Of a stretch of DNA of 40,085 nucleotides, positions 1 through 6,663 are shown piece by piece; position 1 is the stretch's first letter, and the number at the start of each line of letters is the position of its first letter. The stretch is from Kytococcus schroeteri (GTDB lineage Bacteria > Actinomycetota > Actinomycetes > Actinomycetales > Dermatophilaceae): NCBI RefSeq assembly GCF_002847825.1, contig NZ_PKIZ01000021.1, positions 1-40,085 of the forward strand, written 5' to 3'. Under the pieces are notes generated by a model. That model saw nothing but the letters and a program-made list of their open reading frames with translations, was not told the DNA's origin and ran no database searches. A program made the translations under genes and the position numbers.

Positions 1-119
1 GTTAGCGTGGGACACGAAGGCCTCCTAGGTGCGTGCAGCGGTTCTTAGACAGCTCCACTCTCGCAACAGGAGGCCTTCACCTGTCAGCGAGTCCCGCAAC
101 AACGTCCCTGGACATCACA
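1..119 (-). mobile_element. IS481-like insertion sequence, 5' end only (truncated by window edge)
   Basis: On the minus strand a GTG at 15-13 begins V-S-H-A-N and then leaves the window; I recall this as the usual start of a common actinobacterial IS481-type transposase. An AGGAGG ribosome binding site (complement of 21-26) lies 5 bases before it. The outer end is probably near 119, where the minus strand reads TGTGATGTCCAGGGACG, a plausible terminal inverted repeat of the TGT...ACA kind. The element inserted just downstream of ssb. The other end and the target duplication are outside the window, so the boundary is an inference. Confidence 0.55.
16..78. repeat. Inverted repeat covering the transposase ribosome binding site
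   Basis: GAAGGCCTCCT at 16-26 is exactly inverted as AGGAGGCCTTC at 68-78, with 41 bases between. The left arm contains the transposase Shine-Dalgarno, so a transcript entering from outside the element could fold and hide it. Confidence 0.6.
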
Positions 120-148
120 TCTAGGCCGTGACGGGCCGAGGACGGACC

Positions 149-182
149 CCGGTCGGGGCGCCCCCGCGGCCACCCCGACCGG
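149..182. terminator. Hairpin downstream of ssb
   Basis: CCGGTCGGGG (149-158) pairs with CCCCGACCGG (173-182), giving a 10-bp GC stem and a 14-base loop between the ssb stop and the insertion sequence. There is no T-run. It probably ends the ssb transcript. Confidence 0.5.
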
Positions 183-210
183 TCCCACCGGCCCGCCCTG
201 CACCGGCCCC

Positions 211-774
211 TCAGGCTGCGGCCCCCGCGGCGGCGGCCTCACGCTCCCCGGCCTGATCCGCGGTCGGCGCGGCCCCCTCCTGCGGGGCCTCCCCCGGCTC
301 CGGCGGCACGAACACCGGCAGCGAGGCCTCGGGCAGCTCGCTGGTGGCCGTGACGGCCGCCGTGCGCAGCGCCCGCCGCTCCTCCTGGGTGTCCCCGGCC
401 CGCGGCATCGGCGGGCTGGCCACCTTCACGAAGCAGGCCTGACCGCGGGCCAGGTCGTGGCCCACCGCGGTCGCCTCGAGCTCCACGGTGGTGCCCGAGC
501 GCTCGTCGGTACTCCAGTCCTGGATGCGCAGCCGCCCGTGCACGATGACGGGCTGCCCCTTGGCCAGGGAGCGGAACAGGTTGACGGCCTGCTGGCGGAA
601 GGCGCACACCGTCATCCAGTTGGTGGCCACGGTCTCCACCGCGCCGGTGGAACGGTCCACCCGGTTGACGTTCTGGGCCAGGCGGAAGGTGAGGAAGGGC
701 GTACCGCTGCGCCCCTGCCTCAGCACCGGCTGGCTGGCCACGTTGCCGGTCACGGTCAGGTAGGTCTCGCTCAT
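211..774 (-). CDS. ssb: Single-stranded DNA-binding protein (OB-fold), no acidic C-terminal tip
   Basis: This 187-residue protein binds single-stranded DNA. Residues 1 to about 112 form a typical SSB OB-fold (starts MSETYLTVTGNVA, with the conserved F-R-L-A, N-W-M-T-V and G-Q-P-V-I-V-H-G-R-L segments). The start ATG at 774 is preceded by GGGAGAG. The tail is rich in Ala, Glu and Pro and ends in alanines; the D-D-D-I-P-F-type tip through which main SSBs recruit replication and repair partners is missing. It is therefore probably a secondary SSB rather than the replication SSB, which is normally encoded between rpsF and rpsR, genes not present here. It lies downstream of two GTPase genes but behind a strong hairpin (830-866), so it is likely transcribed separately. 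Confidence 0.9.
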   Translation of the reverse strand: MSETYLTVTGNVASQPVLRQGRSGTPFLTFRLAQNVNRVDRSTGAVETVATNWMTVCAFRQQAVNLFRSLAKGQPVIVHGRLRIQDWSTDERSGTTVELEATAVGHDLARGQACFVKVASPPMPRAGDTQEERRALRTAAVTATSELPEASLPVFVPPEPGEAPQEGAAPTADQAGEREAAAAGAAA

Positions 775-829
775 GGTCTCTCCCGGTGTCGGCCAGCCGG
801 GGTGGCTGGCGGTGCGCCCACCGTGGCAA

Positions 830-866
830 GGGCCCCGCCCCGTGCGTGGCGCACGGCGCGGGGCCC
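830..866. terminator. Long hairpin after the second GTPase gene
   Basis: GGGCCCCGC (830-838) pairs with GCGGGGCCC (858-866), and after one C-C mismatch CCGTGCG (840-846) pairs with CGCACGG (850-856) around a 3-base loop. The result is a 16-pair stem just past the stop of the GTPase gene at 882. No T-run follows. Confidence 0.65.
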
Positions 867-881
867 TGTGGACGAGTGGCG

Positions 882-2558
882 TCAGGCCAGGGCCGACCCC
901 AGCAGCTCGCGGGTGCGGCGGTGCCGGTCGAGCACTTCCTGGACCGGGTCGAGCACGCGCTGCTGCGCCACCTCGCCCAGGGCGGTTTCGAGCTCGCGGG
1001 AGACCTGCCGGCGCCGTGCCCGCGCCCCGAACCCGGCGAGGAAGCGCGCGAGCAGGCCCAGCAGCAGCCCCAGCGAGAGGCCGCCCCCGAGCAGCCACAC
1101 GGGCACCGGCAGCCAGCGCCACATCGGCGGGTCCCCCAGCGGGATGTGGAGGAAGCCCTCGCCCAGGCTCAACGCGGCCAGCCAGACCAGGCCCACCACG
1201 GCGACCAGGAGGAGCAGCCACTGCAGCACGCCCACCAGCGGCCACCACCAGCTGGAGCGCTGCTGCACCCCGGTGCGGCGCACGGCGGCGTCGAGCTCGT
1301 CGGAGAGCCGGTCGGCCGGGGGCACGGCGGCGTCCATCACGGCCTCGGCCCAACGGCGCGGCAGGCCCACCGAGGCGGCGTCGCCCACCTCGCGGCAGGC
1401 CAGGTCCACCGCCGAGGTGGCGGTGCGCGAGGCCCGCGGGATGGACGACCGGCCCTGCGCCGGCGTGTAGCCCGCCGCACCCGGGGTCCCCTCGCCGAGG
1501 CGCAGGCGCTTCAGCGGGTCCGGCGTGAGGTGGCGCACCCAGCGGGTCACCGGCCACCCGGTGGCGGCCGTCGCCCGGCGCAGGTGGTCAGCCTCCACGG
1601 CGCGCAGCACGGTGGGCACACCGGCGGCCCGGGCGAAGGCGGGCACCAGGCGGTCGTCCCCGGGCAGGGAGACCTCCGGCTCGCGCTCCCCCACCGAGTC
1701 CAGCAGCGACTCCGCGGAGGTGCGCACGTCGCCCAGCAGGCGGGCGCGCACGGCCCGCTTCTCGGCCACGATGCCGGCGAGCACGTCGCGCAGCGCGTCC
1801 AGCCCCAGCCCGGTGCGGGCCGAGACGGGCAGCACGCGCACGTCGTGCACCCCGTCGCGCTCCAGCAGGCCGGAGAGGTCGGCCACCACGGCCTCGCGGG
1901 CGTCCGGCGGCAGCAGGTCGGCCTGGTTGAGCACCACCACCATCACCGTGTCGTGGTGGCGGCGGGCCCGGATGTAGTCGTCGTGCATGCGGGCGTCGGC
2001 GTACTTCTGCGGGTCGGTGACCCACACGAAGAGGTCGGCCATCTCCAGCACCCGGTCGGCCTCGGCGTGGTGCGCGGTCTCGCGGGAGTCGAAGTCCGGC
2101 AGGTCCAGCAGCACCAGCCCGTCCAGGGCGCCCGGGGCGGTGCCGGAGTCGCCGTCGTCGGCCCGGTGGCGGTGGTGCACGCCGATCCAGTCGAGCACCT
2201 CCCCGGCCGGCTGGTCGCCCCACACCACGGCGGTGGTCGTCGACGTGGTGGGGCGGCGGACGCCGGGCTCGGTCACCTGCACCCCGGCGAGGGCGTTGGT
2301 GAGCGTGCTCTTGCCCGAGCCCGTCGCCCCGGCCAGCGCCACGATGGTGTGGTCCCCGGCCAGCGCGGTGCGCTCGTCAACCTTCCGGCTCACCTCGCCG
2401 GCCCGGCCCGCCGCCAGCGGCTCCAGCTCGCGCCCGCCGGTGGACACGGCCTCGCGCAGGGCCAGGGCGCGCTCGCGCAGGTGGGTGCGCTGCGCCTCGC
2501 CGTCGGCCTGCGGGTCGGGCGCACCGTGGGTCCCCTCGCGGCGTCCCCAGCGGCTCAT
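882..2558 (-). CDS. Dynamin-like/YfjP-type GTPase with two membrane segments (second of a pair)
   Basis: A 558-residue GTPase. The P-loop G-A-T-G-S-G-K-S-T is at about 77-85, the G3 motif D-L-P-D-F-D at about 152-157 and the G4 motif N-Q-A-D at about 211-214, so all nucleotide-binding elements are intact. Two hydrophobic spans follow at about 435-465 and 485-510, with a charged C-terminal helix. This layout (G domain, helical linker, paired membrane segments, short tail) fits bacterial dynamin-like or 50S-binding-type GTPases of the inner membrane. Its ATG overlaps the stop of the preceding GTPase gene (ATGA, 2555-2558), so the two are translationally coupled and probably act together. The exact process (membrane remodelling, division or stress) cannot be read from the sequence. 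Confidence 0.8.
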   Translation of the reverse strand: MSRWGRREGTHGAPDPQADGEAQRTHLRERALALREAVSTGGRELEPLAAGRAGEVSRKVDERTALAGDHTIVALAGATGSGKSTLTNALAGVQVTEPGVRRPTTSTTTAVVWGDQPAGEVLDWIGVHHRHRADDGDSGTAPGALDGLVLLDLPDFDSRETAHHAEADRVLEMADLFVWVTDPQKYADARMHDDYIRARRHHDTVMVVVLNQADLLPPDAREAVVADLSGLLERDGVHDVRVLPVSARTGLGLDALRDVLAGIVAEKRAVRARLLGDVRTSAESLLDSVGEREPEVSLPGDDRLVPAFARAAGVPTVLRAVEADHLRRATAATGWPVTRWVRHLTPDPLKRLRLGEGTPGAAGYTPAQGRSSIPRASRTATSAVDLACREVGDAASVGLPRRWAEAVMDAAVPPADRLSDELDAAVRRTGVQQRSSWWWPLVGVLQWLLLLVAVVGLVWLAALSLGEGFLHIPLGDPPMWRWLPVPVWLLGGGLSLGLLLGLLARFLAGFGARARRRQVSRELETALGEVAQQRVLDPVQEVLDRHRRTRELLGSALA

Positions 2559-4267
2559 CGCTGGGCCTCCACCTCGGCGGCCGCGGCCCGCAGGCGGGCG
2601 GCCACCTCGGGGGTGGCCCCCACCTCGTCCAGCACGGCGTCGTAGCGCGCCCGCTCGTCGGCCATGAGGGCGGTCACGCGCTCCTCCAGGTTGCGCCGGG
2701 CGGTCGCCGCCAGCGAACGCACCGCCTGGTCGCCGAAGATCGCCTCGAGCACGCGCTGGGCCACCACCGCCGACCCGCCGACGATGGCCACCTCGCTGCC
2801 CAGCAGGGCACCACCGGTGGACGCGAACACCAGCACCATGAGCAGCACCCCGATGCCGTTGATGCCGAAGGCCAGGTAGCGGGCGGTGGCGCGCTTGCTG
2901 CCGGCCTGTCGGCGCACGAGCTCCAGCAGGTCACCCTGCCAGTCGTGCACCAGCTGCTGGCTGCGCTCCCGGGCCCCGGCGCCGGGACGGGCGAGCTCCG
3001 GGTGGCGCTCCAGCAGGGCCGCACCGGCGGGGTCGCCGCGCCAGGCCCGGGCGGTGACCGCCGCGGCGGCCTCCAGCTGGGACTCCAGCAGCTGGGCCGC
3101 CCCGTCCCCCAGGGCCTCCCCGAGGTCGTCGGTGGTCGCCGGACGGGGACGCCCGGTGACGAAGGCGGTGATGCGGTCGCGCAGGCGGCCCACCCCGGCA
3201 TCGAGCTGCTTGAACACCTCACCGGTGCCCACGAGCTCCTGCCACCGGGCCAGCACCTCACCGCGCAGCAGGGTGCCGTCGTCCATCGCCTCGGAGACCC
3301 GGTCCCGGGCATCCTCGTGGCCGCGACGGGCGTCCTCGCGCAGTCCCTCGACCACGGCCACCTGCTCGTCCACGCCCTCGGCCACCTGCAGGGTGCGCCG
3401 GTGCAGCGAGGCCAGGGTGCCGGCCAGGGTGCGTCGGATGACCACCTGGCGGGCGTCGGCGTCGTCGGCCAGGGAGTTGAGCCAGGAGCGCAGCGGCAGC
3501 ACCTCCTCGGCCGGCAGCAGCCCCTCGGCGGTCAGGTGCGCCTCGGGCACGGAGAACACCGGCGCGTCGCCCAGGCCCTGCTCGCGCAGCATCGCCGAGA
3601 AGTCGGTGCGCACCTCCTCCATGACCCCCTCGGGCACACGGTCCAGCACCAGGGCCACCGAAGTGCCGCGCTCAGCGGCCTGCAGCAGCATCTGCCAGGG
3701 CACGGCGTCGGCGTAGCGCGCGGCGGTGGTGACGAAGACCCACAGGTCCGCCGCGCCCAGCAGCTGGCGGGCGAGGTCGCGGTTGGCCTGCACCACGGAG
3801 TCGATATCGGGAGCGTCCAGCAGCGCCAGGCCGGGGCGCAGCGTGCGCGACTCCACGAGGCGCACGGCACCGGCGTCCCCGTCGCCGCCCTCGCCCCCGG
3901 TGGTGCGCGCCAGCTCCGGGAGCACGCGGTCGGTGGTGAACCAGCCGGCGTCACTCGGGTGGTGGATGAGCACGGAGGCCCGGGTGGTGGGACGCAGCAC
4001 GCCGCTGCGGGTCACCGTGTCGCCCAGCAGGGAGTTCACCAGGGTGGACTTGCCGGCGCCGGTGGACCCGCCGACCACGCACAGCAGCGGGGCGTCCAGC
4101 GCCTGCAGGCGCGGCAGGGCGTAGTCGTCCAGCTGGCGCAACAGCTGTCCCCGCTGGTCGCGGGCCGCCACCGCACCCGGTGCCTCCACGGGGAACCGGG
4201 CGTCGGCCACCGCCGCGCGCAGGTCGGTCACGGCATCGAGCAGTTCTGGGTCCACACGCTCAGTCAC
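2555..4267 (-). CDS. Dynamin-like GTPase with C-terminal membrane hairpin (first of a pair)
   Basis: A 570-residue protein if started at the GTG at 4267. The P-loop G-S-T-G-A-G-K-S-T is at about 67-75 and the G3 motif D-A-P-D-I-D at about 151-156. At the G4 position the sequence reads L-V-L-D-R, so the N-K-x-D specificity motif is weak. A long, mainly helical middle follows, then a hydrophobic hairpin at about 465-508 and a charged tail. The start was chosen because the longer open frame would run through tRNA-Arg, and because TAGTCT (complement of 4275-4280) sits 7 bases before GTG 4267, the layout of a leaderless mRNA. With the overlapping downstream gene it forms a two-GTPase operon reminiscent of the DynA/DynB and IniA/IniC pairs; that comparison is an inference. 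Confidence 0.8.
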   Translation of the reverse strand: MTERVDPELLDAVTDLRAAVADARFPVEAPGAVAARDQRGQLLRQLDDYALPRLQALDAPLLCVVGGSTGAGKSTLVNSLLGDTVTRSGVLRPTTRASVLIHHPSDAGWFTTDRVLPELARTTGGEGGDGDAGAVRLVESRTLRPGLALLDAPDIDSVVQANRDLARQLLGAADLWVFVTTAARYADAVPWQMLLQAAERGTSVALVLDRVPEGVMEEVRTDFSAMLREQGLGDAPVFSVPEAHLTAEGLLPAEEVLPLRSWLNSLADDADARQVVIRRTLAGTLASLHRRTLQVAEGVDEQVAVVEGLREDARRGHEDARDRVSEAMDDGTLLRGEVLARWQELVGTGEVFKQLDAGVGRLRDRITAFVTGRPRPATTDDLGEALGDGAAQLLESQLEAAAAVTARAWRGDPAGAALLERHPELARPGAGARERSQQLVHDWQGDLLELVRRQAGSKRATARYLAFGINGIGVLLMVLVFASTGGALLGSEVAIVGGSAVVAQRVLEAIFGDQAVRSLAATARRNLEERVTALMADERARYDAVLDEVGATPEVAARLRAAAAEVEAQR

Positions 4268-4274
4268 GGTGGAC

Positions 4275-4280
4275 AGACTA
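4275..4280 (-). promoter_or_regulatory. -10 box of the GTPase operon
   Basis: TAGTCT on the minus strand, 7 bases before the GTG at 4267. Transcription would start at or within a base of the start codon. Confidence 0.55.
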
Positions 4281-4300
4281 GGCGCGGCGGCCCCCTCGGG

Positions 4301-4373
4301 CGCCCCCGGCGCGATTCGAACGCGCAACCATCGGATTAGAAGGCCGGTGCTCTGTCCATTGAGCTACGGGGGC
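4301..4373 (-). tRNA. tRNA-Arg (anticodon UCU)
   Basis: A 73-base cloverleaf on the minus strand. The acceptor stem GCCCCCG/CGGGGGC, the D-arm GCTC/GAGC and the T-arm GCGCG-TTCGAAT-CGCGC are perfect. The anticodon loop CTTCTAA gives UCU, reading AGA/AGG. The discriminator base is G and CCA is not encoded. The anticodon stem is weak: 27 (C) faces 43 (A) and 31 (C) faces 39 (U), leaving three central pairs. Confidence 0.93.
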
Positions 4374-4419
4374 TCGCACCGGCCCACCCGAGGCGGGTCC
4401 CCGGCCGGTGCGGGCGGTC

Positions 4420-4425
4420 AGTCTA
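4420..4425 (-). promoter_or_regulatory. Probable -10 box of tRNA-Arg
   Basis: TAGACT on the minus strand, 46 bases before the mature tRNA 5' end. The leader between them holds an imperfect hairpin (arms 4376-4383 and 4404-4411). No clear -35 was found. Confidence 0.4.
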
Positions 4426-4445
4426 GGCCGTGCCGCCGGCGCCCC

Positions 4446-5603
4446 TCAGGCCCCGGCGAAGCGCCGCCGCTGCTCGGCGAGCCGCTCCAACAGCACCCGC
4501 TGCTCGTGGAGCTCCCGGGCCTCCCAGGTGCGCGTCGGCCGCGTGCCCAGCGGACCGCTGCGGTGGTGCGCCCGGTCCAGGCGTGCGCGGACGTGGGCCA
4601 GCCGGGTGGCGGTGCGCTGGAAGTCCTTCATCGCCCGCCGGCCCTGGCCGCCGGCGCGCTCCCCGGCCCAGGCCACCGCCCGCCCCCGCTCGGACGGGTC
4701 GCCCACCATCCGGGCCTCGAAGGAGGTCACCTGCCGGTGGTCCACGTAGGGCTGCAGGTGGGTGGCGATGGTGCGCAGCTCGCGGCGGCGCAGCCAGAGG
4801 ACGAAGACGAGGAAGGCCACGAACACCGGCACCTCGAAGAACAGGTAGACGAGGACCCACCCCGCCGGGAAGACGATGGCGAGGTTCCAGATGCCGTGCA
4901 GCAGCACCGCCGCGCACCAGCCGAAGACCGGCCACGCGATACGCCAGCCCTCCTCCCGGGAGAGCACGGCGCGCCCCACGGCCGCGCCGGTGCAAGCGGT
5001 GAAGAGCGGGTGCGCGAAGGGGCTCACCAGACCACGCACCACGAAGGTGGCCGTGAGCCCGGCCGTGCCCTCCTCGGCCACCGCGGTGGCGAAGTAGACG
5101 ATGTTCTCCATGAACGCGAAGCCGGCTGCGACCACCCCGGCATAGACGATGCCGTCGAGCACGCCGTCGATGGCCCGCGGCCGGAACCACAGCAGACCCA
5201 GCAGGAACAGGCCCTTGAGCGACTCCTCGGCCAGCGGCGCCACCACCACGGCCGTCACCGCGTCGGCCGACAGGGCCAGCAGCGAGGCCACCGCGTAGCC
5301 GATCTCGTTGACCACCAGGGCGAACCCGGTGGCCACCACGGCCCCCCACCCGAGGGCCAGCAGGAGCAGCCACGTGGGCTCGCGCTCGAAGGAGTCCAGC
5401 CACAGGAACACCGGCACCACGATGCACAGCGGCACGGCGGCCAGCAGCACCATGAGCGGCAGCGCCACCTCGCCGAACTGCAGACCGAGGGTGAGCGCCA
5501 TGACCAGCGCCCCGATGCCGAAGAGCACCACCAGCACACTCCCCAGCGCGATGGTGGCGGGCCAGTCACGGGCAGGGGGCTGGGTGTACGGCGTGTACGG
5601 CAT
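4446..5603 (-). CDS. PrsW-family intramembrane metalloprotease
   Basis: A 385-residue polytopic membrane protein. The three PrsW signatures are present: E-E-S-L-K at about 126-130, F-x-x-x-E-N around 163-167 (A-F-M-E-N-I), and the P-F-A-H-P-L-F-T histidine motif with H at about 198. About eight hydrophobic spans fill residues 15-270; the last 110 residues are cytosolic and basic. Family members cut membrane anti-sigma factors or other membrane substrates (the B. subtilis prototype cleaves RsiW). The partner here is unknown. ATG 5603 was preferred over the in-frame GTG two codons upstream because a TAGCCT -10 box ends exactly 6 bases before it. The gene is divergent from orn, with 48 bp between start codons. 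Confidence 0.85.
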   Translation of the reverse strand: MPYTPYTQPPARDWPATIALGSVLVVLFGIGALVMALTLGLQFGEVALPLMVLLAAVPLCIVVPVFLWLDSFEREPTWLLLLALGWGAVVATGFALVVNEIGYAVASLLALSADAVTAVVVAPLAEESLKGLFLLGLLWFRPRAIDGVLDGIVYAGVVAAGFAFMENIVYFATAVAEEGTAGLTATFVVRGLVSPFAHPLFTACTGAAVGRAVLSREEGWRIAWPVFGWCAAVLLHGIWNLAIVFPAGWVLVYLFFEVPVFVAFLVFVLWLRRRELRTIATHLQPYVDHRQVTSFEARMVGDPSERGRAVAWAGERAGGQGRRAMKDFQRTATRLAHVRARLDRAHHRSGPLGTRPTRTWEARELHEQRVLLERLAEQRRRFAGA

Positions 5604-5609
5604 GGGCAC

Positions 5610-5615
5610 AGGCTA
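5610..5615 (-). promoter_or_regulatory. -10 box of the PrsW gene (leaderless)
   Basis: TAGCCT on the minus strand, 6 bases before ATG 5603. Confidence 0.55.
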
Positions 5616-5639
5616 GGCGGCCCGCCGGGAGCCCCTCGC

Positions 5640-5645
5640 TACGCT
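5640..5645 (+). promoter_or_regulatory. -10 box of orn (leaderless)
   Basis: TACGCT, 6 bases before the GTG at 5652. Only 24 bp separate it from the -10 box of the divergent PrsW gene. Confidence 0.55.
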
Positions 5646-5651
5646 GGACGG

Positions 5652-6338
5652 GTGACCACTGACGCGACCTCCCCCGCCCCCACCGGCCCCGCGGCCGGCG
5701 CCGCCGAGCGCCCCAACCCGTCGGGCAACCCCCGTTCCCTCACCGACCGCATCGTGTGGGTGGACTGCGAGATGACGGGCCTGGAGCGCCACGACGTGCT
5801 GGTGGAGATCGCCGCCCTGGTCACCGACTTCGAGCTCAACGTGCTCGGGGAGGGCGTGCAGGTGGTCATCCGCCCCGAGGACCTCGGCGTGCTCGAGGAG
5901 CTCAACCCCGTGGTGCGCAGGATGCACACCGACAGCGGCCTGCTGGAGGAGATCGAGCACGGTGTCTCCGCCGCCGAGGCCGAGCGGCTGGTCATGGAGT
6001 ACGTGCGCACCTGGGTGCCCGAGGCGGGCAAGGCCCCGCTGGCCGGCAACTCCATCGCCACCGACCGCCGCTTCATCGCCGCCGAGATGCCCGAGCTGGA
6101 CGCCTTCCTGCACTACCGCCTCATCGACGTGTCGTCGATCAAGGAGCTCTCGCGCCGGTGGTACCCGCGGGCCTGGTTCAACGCCCCGGAGAAGGCCGGC
6201 GGCCACCGCGCCCTGGCCGACATCCGCGAGTCGATCGCCGAGCTGGCCTACTACCGGGAGGCCGTCTTCGTGGCCGCCCCCGGGCCCTCCACCGACGAGG
6301 CCCGGGAGGTGGCCGCGCGCCACGCCCTCGGCTCGTGA
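5652..6338 (+). CDS. orn: Oligoribonuclease (3'-5' exoribonuclease, DEDDh)
   Basis: Orn degrades 2-5-nt RNAs and pGpG to mononucleotides at the end of mRNA decay in the cytoplasm. The 228-residue product carries the full DEDDh set: D38 and E40 in W-V-D-C-E-M-T-G-L, D138 in N-S-I-A-T-D-R-R-F, H185 and D190 in G-G-H-R-A-L-A-D-I. The family norm is about 180-215 residues; the extra length is a 30-residue Pro/Ala-rich N-terminus. The GTG at 5652 is chosen because TACGCT lies 6 bases upstream and no Shine-Dalgarno is visible, suggesting leaderless translation. If a downstream start were used the low-complexity N-terminus would be absent. Confidence 0.94.
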   Translation: MTTDATSPAPTGPAAGAAERPNPSGNPRSLTDRIVWVDCEMTGLERHDVLVEIAALVTDFELNVLGEGVQVVIRPEDLGVLEELNPVVRRMHTDSGLLEEIEHGVSAAEAERLVMEYVRTWVPEAGKAPLAGNSIATDRRFIAAEMPELDAFLHYRLIDVSSIKELSRRWYPRAWFNAPEKAGGHRALADIRESIAELAYYREAVFVAAPGPSTDEAREVAARHALGS

Positions 6339-6405
6339 ACCCCGGCCCGGTGCGCCGTGGAGGACGCCACGGGGCCTCGGTGCACGAGCACTGCCCAACA
6401 GGGGT

Positions 6406-6411
6406 TAGGAT
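6406..6411 (+). promoter_or_regulatory. Probable -10 box of tRNA-His
   Basis: TAGGAT, about 42 bases before the mature tRNA. No good -35 hexamer is visible. Confidence 0.45.
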
Positions 6412-6453
6412 GTTCCCCGCTGTCCGGCGCTGCGGTGCCGGAATCACGCGATG

Positions 6454-6526
6454 GTGGGCGTAGCTCAGCTGGTAGAGCACCGCGTTGTGGTCGCGGTGGT
6501 CGCGGGTTCAAGTCCCGTCGCTCACC
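6454..6526 (+). tRNA. tRNA-His (anticodon GUG)
   Basis: A 73-base cloverleaf with acceptor GTGGGCG/CGCTCAC (one G-U pair), anticodon stem CCGCG/CGCGG around the loop TTGTGGT, and T-arm CGGG-TTCAAGT-CCCG. The base at 6453 is the G(-1) characteristic of tRNA-His, facing C at 6526. CCA is not encoded. Confidence 0.95.
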
Positions 6527-6532
6527 CCATCG

Positions 6533-6567
6533 GGAAGGCCCGGGATCCTCAGGATCCCGGGCCTTCC
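6533..6567. terminator. Perfect 16-bp hairpin after tRNA-His
   Basis: GGAAGGCCCGGGATCC (6533-6548) and its exact inverse (6552-6567) enclose a 3-base loop, starting 7 bases after the tRNA. It ends in CTTCCTCGT, with no uninterrupted T-run. Confidence 0.75.
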
Positions 6568-6610
6568 TCGTGCACCGGCGCGCCCTGGCCACCCCACCCC
6601 CCCCGGCACG

Positions 6611-6651
6611 ACGAGGACCCGCCCTCCCGGTGCGGGACGGCGGGCCCTCGT
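6611..6651. terminator. Hairpin downstream of the YihY/BrkB gene
   Basis: ACGAGGACCCGCC (6611-6623) pairs with GGCGGGCCCTCGT (6639-6651) with one mismatch. It sits 13 bases after the stop of the minus-strand gene at 6664 and also backs up the tRNA-His terminator. Confidence 0.55.
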
Positions 6652-6663
6652 GGGCGGGCTCGC

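Noticed and set aside
786..2645. A plus-strand open frame with a run of histidines (H-H-H-H-H near codon 390)
   Set aside because: It is antisense to the second GTPase; the His run is the complement of the GTG/GTGGTG codons of a valine-rich strand, not a metal-binding protein.
4268..4327. An N-terminal extension of the first GTPase starting at 4327
   Set aside because: These codons fall inside tRNA-Arg and its 3' flank; a -10 box immediately before GTG 4267 gives a better start.
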